This document shows, piece by piece, positions 34,134 through 41,619 of a DNA stretch of 64,000 nucleotides. The stretch's first letter is position 1. Every line of letters starts with the position of its first letter. The notes under the pieces were generated by a model, which saw only the letters and a program-made list of their open reading frames with translations, did no database searches and had not been told where the DNA came from. Source of the DNA: an uncultured Agathobacter sp. (GTDB lineage Bacteria > Bacillota > Clostridia > Lachnospirales > Lachnospiraceae); assembly GCA_934316545.1 (NCBI GenBank), contig CAKRDT010000003.1, positions 47,670 to 111,669 of the forward strand. Reading direction: 5' to 3'. Position numbers and translations under genes: made by a program.

Positions 34134-35603
34134 ATGATGAAGTATTTACAAAAACTTGGTAAAGCATTAATGCTTCCGGTAGCCTGCTTACCTATCTGTG
34201 GTATTTTAATGGGTATCGGATATCTTATGTGTCCTGCAACTATGCAGGGTGGTGACATTTCAGGCGTGATTCCTATGATCGGATTCTTCCTGGTTAAGGC
34301 CGGTGGAGCGCTGATCGACAATATGGCACTGTTATTCGTAATCGGTGTCGGTGTCGGTATGGCAGACGATCATGATGGTACAGCAGGTCTTGCAGCATTA
34401 GCTTCATGGCTGATGATTACAAACCTTCTTTCCACAGGAGTTGTTACAACTCTGATGCCTGCAATCGCAGACAATCAGGATAAGATGATCGCATTCGGCA
34501 AGATTGCAAACCCATTTATTGGTATTCTTGCTGGTATCATCGGTGCTACATGCTACAATAAGTTCAAGAGCACAAAGCTTCCGGATTGGCTGTCATTCTT
34601 TAGTGGCAAGCGTTGCGTAGCAATTATCGCCGGTGTTGTTTCCATTATTGTTTCCGCAATCCTGTTGTTCGTATGGCCGTTAATCTTCGGTTTACTGATC
34701 GCAGCTGGTAACGGAATCGCAGGAATGGGTGCTGTTGGAGCTGGTATCTACGCTTTCTTAAACAGATTACTTATTCCAACCGGATTACATCATGCATTAA
34801 ACAACGTATTCTGGTTCGATACAATTGGTCTTGGTGACCTTACAAACTTCTGGGGAGGAAAGACATCAGCTGATGTTACCTGGGATCTTGGAATGTATAT
34901 GTCAGGATTCTTCCCATGTATGATGTTTGGTATTCCTGGTGCTGCACTTGCTATGATCAAGTCAGCAAAGAGCAACAAGAAGAAAGTTGCAATCGGTCTT
35001 TTAAGCTCCGCAGCATTATGTGCTTTCATCTGCGGTGTTACTGAGCCGTTCGAGTTTGGATTTATGTTCCTTGCTCCAGGACTGTACTTAGTATACGCAT
35101 TACTTTATGGTATCTTTACAGTTATCACAACACTCGTTGGTTTCCGTGCAGGATTCAGCTTCTCAGCCGGAGCAACAGACTTGTTCTTCTCAGCTTCCCT
35201 TCCGGCAGCTAAGAACACTTGGATGATCATTCCTCTCGGAATCGCAGCCTTCATTGTATTCTACGTAGTATTCCGTTTCATGATCGTTAAATTCGATCTG
35301 AAGACACCTGGTAGAGAAGATGATGATGTAGATGAGACAAAAGTAGAGTTAGCAAACAATGATTACACAGCTATCGCTGCAACAATCTTAGAGGGCCTTG
35401 GTGGCAAGGACAATGTAGTAAGCATTGATAACTGCATCACAAGACTTCGTCTCGAAGTTAAGGACAACACAGTCGTAGATGAGAAGAAGATTAAATCTGC
35501 AGGCGTTGCAGGTGTTGTCAGACCTGGCAAGACAAGTGTTCAGGTTATCATCGGAACGAAAGTTCAGTTCGTGGCAGACGAGTTCAAGAAGTTGTGCCGG
35601 TAA
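34134..35603 (+). CDS. nagE: PTS EIICB permease, N-acetylglucosamine (NagE)-like
   Basis: 489 residues from an ATG 9 bases after AAGGAGG (34118-34124); the ATG at 34125 touches that site and is unlikely. An EIIC membrane domain (~1-380) with PTGLHHALNNVFWFDTIGLG and GVTEPFEFGFMFLAP is followed by a short linker and an EIIB domain with the phosphorylated Cys in IDNCITRLRLEV. The EIIC signature resembles GlcNAc permeases more than glucose ones; specificity is inferred. There is no fused EIIA, which is supplied by 33544-34026. The gene uses T-ended preferred codons more than its neighbours, typical for a highly expressed gene. Confidence 0.85.
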   Translation: MMKYLQKLGKALMLPVACLPICGILMGIGYLMCPATMQGGDISGVIPMIGFFLVKAGGALIDNMALLFVIGVGVGMADDHDGTAGLAALASWLMITNLLSTGVVTTLMPAIADNQDKMIAFGKIANPFIGILAGIIGATCYNKFKSTKLPDWLSFFSGKRCVAIIAGVVSIIVSAILLFVWPLIFGLLIAAGNGIAGMGAVGAGIYAFLNRLLIPTGLHHALNNVFWFDTIGLGDLTNFWGGKTSADVTWDLGMYMSGFFPCMMFGIPGAALAMIKSAKSNKKKVAIGLLSSAALCAFICGVTEPFEFGFMFLAPGLYLVYALLYGIFTVITTLVGFRAGFSFSAGATDLFFSASLPAAKNTWMIIPLGIAAFIVFYVVFRFMIVKFDLKTPGREDDDVDETKVELANNDYTAIAATILEGLGGKDNVVSIDNCITRLRLEVKDNTVVDEKKIKSAGVAGVVRPGKTSVQVIIGTKVQFVADEFKKLCR

Positions 35604-35633
35604 TTTAGAAAATTAGTATAATCCCTTTCTTAG

Positions 35634-35665
35634 AGGCGGCTTTGCGTAATGCGGAGCCGCCTTTA
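35634..35665 (+). terminator. Terminator after the EIICB gene
   Basis: AGGCGGCT (35634-35641) pairs with AGCCGCCT (35655-35662), followed by a short T-run. Confidence 0.7.
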
Positions 35666-35683
35666 ATGATGAATCTGGGGGTG

Positions 35684-36025
35684 CCGTGATCAGATAGGGT
35701 TTCTCTAAAACGGACGATACCGGATTCATAAGATAAGATTCGAAAATTAGCAGTAAGTTTTTTGTCAGACGGACTTTGAACGATACCGACTTTCTCTCAG
35801 CTTTTTCTGCGAATTAACTCCTGCAACGATTTTTGATAGTTTTTCATCACATGAAACAATCATGCAATGATCCGAAACAATGGAACGCAGGAGCAGTCGC
35901 AGAAAAGAGCTTCGATAAAGTGTATCATTCAAAATCCTGTTGGTTGAATGCGTTTGCTGCTAATTTTCTTTTTTATATTTTGGCATCCGGTATCTGTGGA
36001 TTGGAAATAACCTATCTGATACACG
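35684..36025. repeat. Family A palindromic element, copy 1
   Basis: This 342-bp non-coding stretch is an imperfect palindrome about 35855: CGTGATCAGATAGG (35685-) faces CCTATCTGATACACG (36011-36025), GATACCGGAT (35716-) faces ATCCGGTATC (35985-35994), GAAAATTAGCAG (35742-) faces CTGCTAATTTTC (35957-35968). Its core 35770-35941 is the reverse complement of 36524-36695 in copy 2 with 170 of 172 positions identical. I see no gene in it; the 85-codon frame at 35833 crosses both the element and the spacer and resembles nothing. It starts 20 bp after the EIICB terminator. Nature unknown: a MITE-like element or large hairpin RNA are possibilities. Confidence 0.8.
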
Positions 36026-36415
36026 CTAAAATTTTGCTAAGTGGGGCGCTACACGCAAATATTCTCCCCTACATCCTCAATGCTATCTGAAGATAACATG
36101 CTACTTGTATTTTTTTGACTTAAGTTGTACTTGACCACAACAATTTTGGGTATACAGCAGAATTTTCGCTGCCTATACCCTTTTCACTGTAGTTCGATAC
36201 TTTTTTGTATTTGAGGAAAGATCATGACCTACAGGAGAAAAATGAGATCCAGGTCATGGAGGAACAGGGAAGACCATGACCTATAGGATAGAAGTAGAAA
36301 CCGGATCAGGAGATTCTGCTTGTTCGGAATTAATTTATATAAATAAATCACGCGCGGCGAAATTTTACATTTATCTGTAAAATAACACCGCGCGTCATTT
36401 TTCCTTATTTACTAT
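36026..36415. other. Spacer between family A copies: two hairpins and short repeats, no gene
   Basis: No supported coding region. A hairpin at 36148-36184 (GGGTATA with TATACCC, inner CAGC with GCTG, then TTTT) and one at 36350-36400 (ACGCGCGG with CCGCGCGT, inner ATTTTACA with TGTAAAAT, then T-rich) look like intrinsic terminators. Between them CATGACCT occurs at 36223-36230 and 36275-36282, with its complement AGGTCATG at 36251-36258. A small transcript of about 200 nt between the hairpins is possible, but no good promoter was found. Confidence 0.6.
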
Positions 36416-36807
36416 GAGGCAAATTTTTGTCGTGCATCAGATATGAATTTCTCAAATGCACAGATACCGGATTCACTAGGGGATTCAATAGGTAGAAAAA
36501 AATTAGCAGTAGTTTTCTATATTAACAGGATTTTGAATGATACACTTTATCGAAGCTCTTTTCTGCGACTGCTCCTGCGTTCCATTGTTTCGGATAATTG
36601 CATGATTGTTTCATGTGATGAAAAACTATCCAAAATCGTTGCAGGAGTTAATTCGCAGAAAAAGCTGAGAGAAAGTCGGTATCGTTCAAAGTCCGTTGAT
36701 TTTATAATAACTACTGCTAATTTTCGAAGCTTATATTATGAATCCGGTATTGTCCGTTTTAGAGAATCAAATCTGATCACGACAAACCCGAATTTGGGAT
36801 TTGCCTC
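36416..36807. repeat. Family A palindromic element, copy 2 (inverted)
   Basis: An imperfect palindrome centred near 36606-36611 with ends GAGGC (36416-36420) and GCCTC (36803-36807), and CGTGCATCAGAT (36431-) facing ATCTGATCACG (36771-36781). It is the inverted counterpart of copy 1 with a near-perfect core. Its right end touches the last base before the stop codon of the CaCA exchanger gene on the minus strand, so it forms the 3' flank of that gene and could end its transcript. The 127-codon plus-strand frame at 36443 runs across it and into the exchanger gene and is considered non-coding. Confidence 0.8.
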
Positions 36808-37725
36808 TTACCTTGCGATAATGTAGATACTGTATGCAAGGTAACATAGGATGCAAAGGAGACCTTCCCGGCGGGAGGTTTCGCGGTGCGTTTTTGCCAG
36901 AACAAGAATCAGGGCGCATACGGCAATCAGAATTGCAGTATCAATAAGCAGTTCCGGAGCTGCGTTGATCGGAGTAAGTACGGAAGCGGCGCCAAGGATG
37001 AACATGATATTAAAAATGCAGGATCCGACAGCGTTGCCCAAAGCGATACCGGAATCTCCCTTTTTTGCTGCGACAATTGAGGTCATAAGCTCGGGAAGAG
37101 ATGTGCCGATTGCTACAATGGTAAGGCCGACCAAGGTATCGCTCATACCAAGTGAGCGCGCAATCTGACTTGCATTGTTGACAACAAGATTGCCACCCAG
37201 AATGATTGCAGCCAATCCGCCAATGACCGAAAGAATGCTTCGGGGAATGCTGAGCTGCTTGAGAGGTTCCGTGTCAGTACGATCACGGATGGCGCTGCGG
37301 ATTATAATATAAAGATAGGCAGCCATGCTGACAAGAAGAATAACACCCTCTATACGGCTGAGTTTTCCGTCCAGCAGGAGAAGAAGCAGTATAACGGATA
37401 CTGCAATATTCCACCATAAATCACGATGCAGCATATCTTTGTGAGTGGTGATCGGTCGAAGCAGAGCAGATACGCCGATGACCATAAGAAGATTAAAAAT
37501 ATTTGATCCAACGATGTTGCCGAGGGATATGTCACTGTTTCCGGCAAGTCCTGCGGTAATCGAGACGGCAGCCTCGGGTGCGCTGGTTCCCATCGCGACA
37601 ATGGTAAGTCCGATCACGATGGACGGAACCCGCAGGATCCCGGCAATCGAAGAAGAACCATCCACGAAAAAATCCGCGCCTTTGAGAAGAAGAACAAAAC
37701 CGACAAGTAGTAATAAATACATCAT
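36808..37725 (-). CDS. CaCA-family cation exchanger under a manganese riboswitch
   Basis: 305 residues, ten predicted membrane helices in two inverted halves, each with the CaCA alpha-repeat motif: GTSAPE (46-51) and GTSLPE (207-212), plus GNIVGSNIFN and GNAVGSCIFN. Bacterial members (YrbG-like) exchange Na+ or H+ for Ca2+. The leader carries a yybP-ykoY-type Mn2+ riboswitch, which suggests that this copy exports manganese or that its expression responds to it. The minus-strand ATG follows GGAGG. Confidence 0.85.
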   Translation of the reverse strand: MMYLLLLVGFVLLLKGADFFVDGSSSIAGILRVPSIVIGLTIVAMGTSAPEAAVSITAGLAGNSDISLGNIVGSNIFNLLMVIGVSALLRPITTHKDMLHRDLWWNIAVSVILLLLLLDGKLSRIEGVILLVSMAAYLYIIIRSAIRDRTDTEPLKQLSIPRSILSVIGGLAAIILGGNLVVNNASQIARSLGMSDTLVGLTIVAIGTSLPELMTSIVAAKKGDSGIALGNAVGSCIFNIMFILGAASVLTPINAAPELLIDTAILIAVCALILVLAKTHRETSRREGLLCILCYLAYSIYIIAR

Positions 37726-37740
37726 AATGACCTCCAGTCT

Positions 37741-37890
37741 GTGCAGTAAAAAAGAGACTCTTACTGCACGAAAAATAGTGCAATAAAAGTCTCGTTACAT
37801 ACCAAAACGGGTATGGAAACTGTCCGGCCCCCAAGGCGTGATGACGAACAATTTCACATCGAAAGATGCCAACTACTCCCTCGTATTGTT
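37741..37890 (-). promoter_or_regulatory. yybP-ykoY manganese riboswitch with terminator
   Basis: On the minus strand the leader contains GGGAGTAG (37873-37880), TCGTCATCACGCC, the GGGGGCCGGACAGTTT region and CGAGACTTTT (near 37785-37795), the recurring blocks of the yybP-ykoY aptamer. The end of the aptamer (GAGACT) is also the 5' arm of a terminator whose 3' arm is AGTCTC followed by TTTTTT (about 37749-37795). This predicts termination without Mn2+ and read-through with it, switching on the exchanger. Confidence 0.75.
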
Positions 37891-37901
37891 GTGATAGTTA
37901 A

Positions 37902-37931
37902 TCTATAACACAAGATAGGTTGTATTGTCAA
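37902..37931 (-). promoter_or_regulatory. Promoter of the riboswitch-exchanger transcript
   Basis: On the minus strand, TTGACA (37926-37931), 17-bp spacer, TTATAG (37903-37908), or TATAGA one base on. Confidence 0.6.
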
Positions 37932-37939
37932 TAAAAAGA

Positions 37940-37968
37940 TTGAAATCGAACACATTTTCTGCTATGAT
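37940..37968 (+). promoter_or_regulatory. Promoter of the 139-residue membrane protein gene
   Basis: TTGAAA (37940-37945), 17-bp spacer, TATGAT (37963-37968); divergent from the riboswitch promoter. Confidence 0.55.
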
Positions 37969-38001
37969 GAGTCTGAGATTACAAAGTGAAGGTGGCAGAC
38001 A

Positions 38002-38421
38002 ATGAAGGTCATAAGGAATCACAGAATGTGGATTTGTCTGAGTTTAATATGGATGATTCTTCTGTCAGGAATGTGCTATGAATCCGTGAAAGCAGATTCC
38101 TTATTGTTGTGTCTGCATACCGGATCGATCGAGTCTCAACAGACGGCGCATCATCTGAATGATGCTTTTTTCGGTGGACCGCAGAACGAGGGAGCCGAGG
38201 AAGTGTTTGGAGTCAGAAATCTAGACTCCCGCCTGATCGCCGCAAGAAAAACAAGTCGTCTTAGCGGAATCCGCACGATTCTGCTTGCGCATCTTTTTGT
38301 GGTCGTCACGATCGGATTGATAAACTGGATCAACCGGTTCGTCCGGATTTCGGCTTTGCCGCCGTGTAACCGGCAGACGATCATTCACTATATTCACCAA
38401 AAGGACGGAGCCAAAGGCTGA
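38002..38421 (+). CDS. Predicted two-helix membrane protein, unknown
   Basis: 139 residues. A hydrophobic N-terminal segment (WICLSLIWMILLSGM, ~10-24) could be a signal anchor and a second lies at ~90-110 (ILLAHLFVVVTIGLINWI), with an ~60-residue polar region between that would face outside. I recognise no family. It is a single gene with its own promoter and a GAAGGTGG ribosome site. A weak hairpin follows at about 38443-38465. Confidence 0.55.
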   Translation: MKVIRNHRMWICLSLIWMILLSGMCYESVKADSLLLCLHTGSIESQQTAHHLNDAFFGGPQNEGAEEVFGVRNLDSRLIAARKTSRLSGIRTILLAHLFVVVTIGLINWINRFVRISALPPCNRQTIIHYIHQKDGAKG

Positions 38422-38523
38422 TAACAATCTTATTCAAGAACAGACCCGTGTTTGACAGGGGTCTTATTCGGTTACTTTAAAATAATAAGATTAGAGTGCA
38501 TGGAGCACGGAAAAGAGGAGAAT

Positions 38524-38673
38524 ATGGCATCTAATATTTTGGTGGCTATTTTTGCAGTAATTGTAGTGGGAGCAGCGGGATGGTCCTGCTGGTTTGAAAA
38601 CCACAGACAATCAGAGAAGGATCTTGAAGAACAGGTGAGTGCGCTTAAGACACAAAAATCCGAACAGAAATAG
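38524..38673 (+). CDS. Small single-helix membrane protein
   Basis: 49 residues from the ATG at 38524, preceded by AAGAGGAG; an in-frame start at 38452 lacks a ribosome site. One membrane helix (ILVAIFAVIVVGAAGWSCWF) is followed by a charged coiled tail (SEKDLEEQVSALKTQKSEQK). No family recognised. It sits 118 bp before a chemoreceptor gene. Confidence 0.5.
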   Translation: MASNILVAIFAVIVVGAAGWSCWFENHRQSEKDLEEQVSALKTQKSEQK

Positions 38674-38747
38674 AGTTTCGACCGGAACGACCCCTGCCGC
38701 GGACATCAAAAGTACGGAAAGTTTACATTCCTATTCGGATGAGGATA

Positions 38748-38756
38748 TGGTATAAT
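38748..38756 (+). promoter_or_regulatory. Extended -10 promoter of the second chemoreceptor
   Basis: TGGTATAAT at 38748-38756 is an extended -10 box; no -35 at the right distance. Confidence 0.45.
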
Positions 38757-38791
38757 TTTCATATGTAAGGATATCAGGAGGTATTTAACAA

Positions 38792-40087
38792 ATGAAAACT
38801 TTGGGGAAGAAACTGACCGTTGTGCTGGCAGTGGTATTGGTAGTGCTTGTGGCGTGGCAGTTGCTGGTGCTGACACTTTTGGAGAAGCATATAATTCATA
38901 CGTTTCTGGCACTTGTTTTGACGATAGTCGTAGCAGTTCTCATGATTGCATTGATCGCGGTAGCGGTCAAATATGTAATTGAACCGATTAAGATGGCAGT
39001 GATGGGGCAGCAGCCGGACCATGATTCGAAGATGGCGGCACGGACACAGAAGATGGCGGCAAGAGAGGACGAAATCGGAAAGCTGTTCCGACAGGTGCAG
39101 GGATCTGTTGGAACCTTTGCGCAGGTTATCTCAGGAATCCGGAATGCAACGAGGGAACTTGAGGAGGTAACGGAAGAATTTCAGAATATGTTTGCCGATA
39201 TGTCCGATTCTGTAAATGAAACAAATTCTGCAGTGGAAGTGATTGCAGAGAATACCCTGTCACAGTCAAACCGGACTTTGGATATGAAGGATAAAATTGA
39301 TGCGATTGGTACGACAATCGATTACATTTCCACGAATATTTCGAGTCTGACGCAGAGTGTGCAGATATTGAGTGAATATAATGATTCGGTTGATGAGATT
39401 ATGCAGGAGCTTATGAACATCAATGAGAAGAACGGAGATTCTATTGAGAATGTAAGGCAGCAGACCGAACTTACGAATACTTCCGCGCAACAGATTCGTA
39501 AGGCCGCCGAGATTATTGCCGGGATTTCGAATCAGACAAACCTGCTTGCGCTGAATGCGAGCATTGAGGCTGCCCGAGCCGGCGAACACGGAAGCGGATT
39601 CGCAGTTGTTGCGGAAGAGATTCGTGTTCTTGCAGACCAGTCAAAAGAATCAACGGAACAGATCAATCATGTTGTAAATGAATTGCTCAGCAATTCGCAG
39701 GTAAGTGTCGCAACCACGCAGGAAGTATCGGAAGCGTTTGCGGTACAGAGTCAGAAGGTGAATGAGACCGTTTCGATTTTTAAATCGCTTCATTCGGAAA
39801 TAAAGAAAGTAAGAGGTTCGATAGAGGAGATTAATGAGGAAGTCGGAACACTTGAGGCGCATAAGAATGTGATTGAAAGTGGAATTGATGCATTGTCCGA
39901 AGCATCCGGAGAGAATTCTTCTAATGCACAGGTTACAACCGAGAATCTTGCCGGTTTCCGGGAAAAGGTTCAGGAGTGTGGTGTCAAGACCAATCGTGTG
40001 GTTGGCGTTACGGAAGAACTGGTAGGATATATCCGCCGGTTTGATGCGGGGAATGTCCGGGAGAGAGTACTTGGCGAAGACGCTTAA
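38792..40087 (+). CDS. Methyl-accepting chemotaxis protein without an external sensor domain
   Basis: 431 residues: two adjacent membrane helices at ~8-31 and ~38-62 with almost no loop, then a signalling domain with the conserved tip region ([40 protein letters not shown]). With no periplasmic domain it must sense membrane state, a cytoplasmic signal or a partner protein. AGGAGG precedes the ATG. A terminator follows at 40109. Confidence 0.85.
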   Translation: MKTLGKKLTVVLAVVLVVLVAWQLLVLTLLEKHIIHTFLALVLTIVVAVLMIALIAVAVKYVIEPIKMAVMGQQPDHDSKMAARTQKMAAREDEIGKLFRQVQGSVGTFAQVISGIRNATRELEEVTEEFQNMFADMSDSVNETNSAVEVIAENTLSQSNRTLDMKDKIDAIGTTIDYISTNISSLTQSVQILSEYNDSVDEIMQELMNINEKNGDSIENVRQQTELTNTSAQQIRKAAEIIAGISNQTNLLALNASIEAARAGEHGSGFAVVAEEIRVLADQSKESTEQINHVVNELLSNSQVSVATTQEVSEAFAVQSQKVNETVSIFKSLHSEIKKVRGSIEEINEEVGTLEAHKNVIESGIDALSEASGENSSNAQVTTENLAGFREKVQECGVKTNRVVGVTEELVGYIRRFDAGNVRERVLGEDA

Positions 40088-40108
40088 AATATGAATCAGT
40101 TACAAAAG

Positions 40109-40142
40109 ATGTTGTTCAGACAAATGGGCAACATTTTTTTTT
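40109..40142 (+). terminator. Terminator after the second chemoreceptor gene
   Basis: ATGTTG (40109-40114) pairs with CAACAT (40129-40134), followed by eight Ts. Confidence 0.6.
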
Positions 40143-40162
40143 GATTCATTGGAAATTCAAAA

Positions 40163-40378
40163 ATGAGCCATGTTCCACAGATTGTGACTTATATCGATGG
40201 TCCGTTTTATGCGGATGAAGCACTTCCTGTAAAGCAGCAGAAGCAAATGCTTCGGAATCAGTTGTATAAAATGATGTGCAGGCGGGCAAAAGAAAATACA
40301 GTAGAACTCATTCGTTATGTGGTGGAAGATAGTGATATCATTGGCGAGGACGGATTCTGTTTCGAATTTGTCTTGTGA
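40163..40378 (+). CDS. Small conserved-looking protein of unknown function
   Basis: 71 residues, no membrane segment, mixed charge (VTYIDGPFYADEALPVKQQK, MMCRRAKENTVELIRYVVED). The ribosome site is weak (GGAAA). Amino-acid composition and lack of a competing frame support a real gene, but no family is recognised. It lies between the chemoreceptor terminator and the rhodanese-TtcA gene, 57 bp upstream of the latter. Confidence 0.45.
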   Translation: MSHVPQIVTYIDGPFYADEALPVKQQKQMLRNQLYKMMCRRAKENTVELIRYVVEDSDIIGEDGFCFEFVL

Positions 40379-40435
40379 GAGAAAGCAGACAATGCTATAA
40401 TCAAGAAAGACAGAATGTGTGAGAGAGGATAGACA

Positions 40436-41596
40436 ATGTATCGCAAAACAATCGATGAATTACAGGAAGATACAAGAGAAAAACAGGTGATCGATCTCCG
40501 AGGCGAAGATGATTTCGAGAAGGAAACGTATCCCGGGGCAATGAATATTTATTGGGAAGAACTCGGCGAGCGCATCGATGAAGTTGCTAAGGATATGCCG
40601 GTTTATCTGATCTGCTACACGGGTCAGAAGAGTGACGAGCTGGCGCAGGATCTGCAGACAAAAGGATATGAGGCCTACAGTGTAGAAGGCGGCTATCGCG
40701 CATATTTGAGAAAGAAACTTACCGATTTCATGAAGCCGGATGAAAACCGAGAGGAGCGGCTTGAGGAACGGGCGAGGGATGTTGAGAGAAGCATTATCAA
40801 GAAGTTCAAGAAGCCGATTTGGAGACAGTTTACGAAGGCAATCAACGAGTATGAGATGATCAAAGACGGTGACAGGATCGCAGTCTGTATCTCCGGCGGT
40901 AAGGATTCGATGCTGATGGCGAAGCTTTTTCAGGAATTGGAAAGACACGGAAAGAAGAATTTTGAAGTGGTCTTTTTAGTTATGAATCCCGGATACAATG
41001 ATGTCAATTATGAGACGATTTTGAATAATGCAAAGATATTAAACGTTCCGATCACCGTGTTTCGAACGGAGATCTTTGATACGGTAGCCGATATTACAGA
41101 TTCTCCCTGTTATCTGTGCGCACGCATGAGAAGAGGCCATCTGTACAGCAAAGCAAGAGAACTTGGATGCAACAAGATTGCATTGGGACATCATTTTGAC
41201 GATGTGATCGAGACCATTGTAATGGGAATGCTTTACGGAGCCCAGATTCAGACGATGATGCCGAAGCTGCACAGTACGAATTTCCCGGGCATGGAATTGA
41301 TCCGTCCGCTGTATCTGATCCGGGAGGATGATATTATTCATTGGGCGCGGTACAATGATCTGCATTTTATCCAATGTGCGTGTCGGTTTACGGAAAATTG
41401 TGCATCTTGCGGAGGCACGGAAAAGGGATCGAAAAGAGCGGAAATCAAGGAATTGATACATACGCTTGAAAAACAAAGCCCGTATGTTGCAAAAAATATT
41501 TTCCGTAGCGTGGAGAATGTGAATCTTAATACGGTGATTGCATATAAAAAAGATGGTGTGAGGCACCATTTCCTGGATGATTATGACTTGGGATAA
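40436..41596 (+). CDS. Rhodanese-TtcA-like fusion, tRNA sulfur-modification enzyme
   Basis: 386 residues. An N-terminal rhodanese domain (~5-92) has its sulfur-carrying Cys at C60 (YLICYTGQKS). Residues ~125-386 form a PP-loop ATPase of the TtcA/TilS superfamily with SGGKDSML at 153-160, CYLCARMRRGHLY (two Cys) and CACRFTENCASC. TtcA enzymes adenylate and thiolate tRNA, usually cytidine 32, using a Cys-bound Fe-S cluster. Here the sulfur donor and thiolase are on one chain. Whether the substrate is tRNA-C32 cannot be shown from sequence. It has GAGAGG upstream and is followed by the EAL gene 23 bp on. Confidence 0.8.
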   Translation: MYRKTIDELQEDTREKQVIDLRGEDDFEKETYPGAMNIYWEELGERIDEVAKDMPVYLICYTGQKSDELAQDLQTKGYEAYSVEGGYRAYLRKKLTDFMKPDENREERLEERARDVERSIIKKFKKPIWRQFTKAINEYEMIKDGDRIAVCISGGKDSMLMAKLFQELERHGKKNFEVVFLVMNPGYNDVNYETILNNAKILNVPITVFRTEIFDTVADITDSPCYLCARMRRGHLYSKARELGCNKIALGHHFDDVIETIVMGMLYGAQIQTMMPKLHSTNFPGMELIRPLYLIREDDIIHWARYNDLHFIQCACRFTENCASCGGTEKGSKRAEIKELIHTLEKQSPYVAKNIFRSVENVNLNTVIAYKKDGVRHHFLDDYDLG

Positions 41597-41619
41597 TAAT
41601 TGTGAAAGGGGCAGTAGAT

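Noticed and set aside
35833-36090. 85-codon plus-strand frame in family A copy 1
   Set aside because: It crosses the palindrome into the spacer, is not preserved as a frame in copy 2 and has no ribosome site.
36443-36826. 127-codon plus-strand frame in family A copy 2
   Set aside because: It overlaps the end of the exchanger gene, lies in a palindrome, and the equivalent region of copy 1 does not keep the frame.
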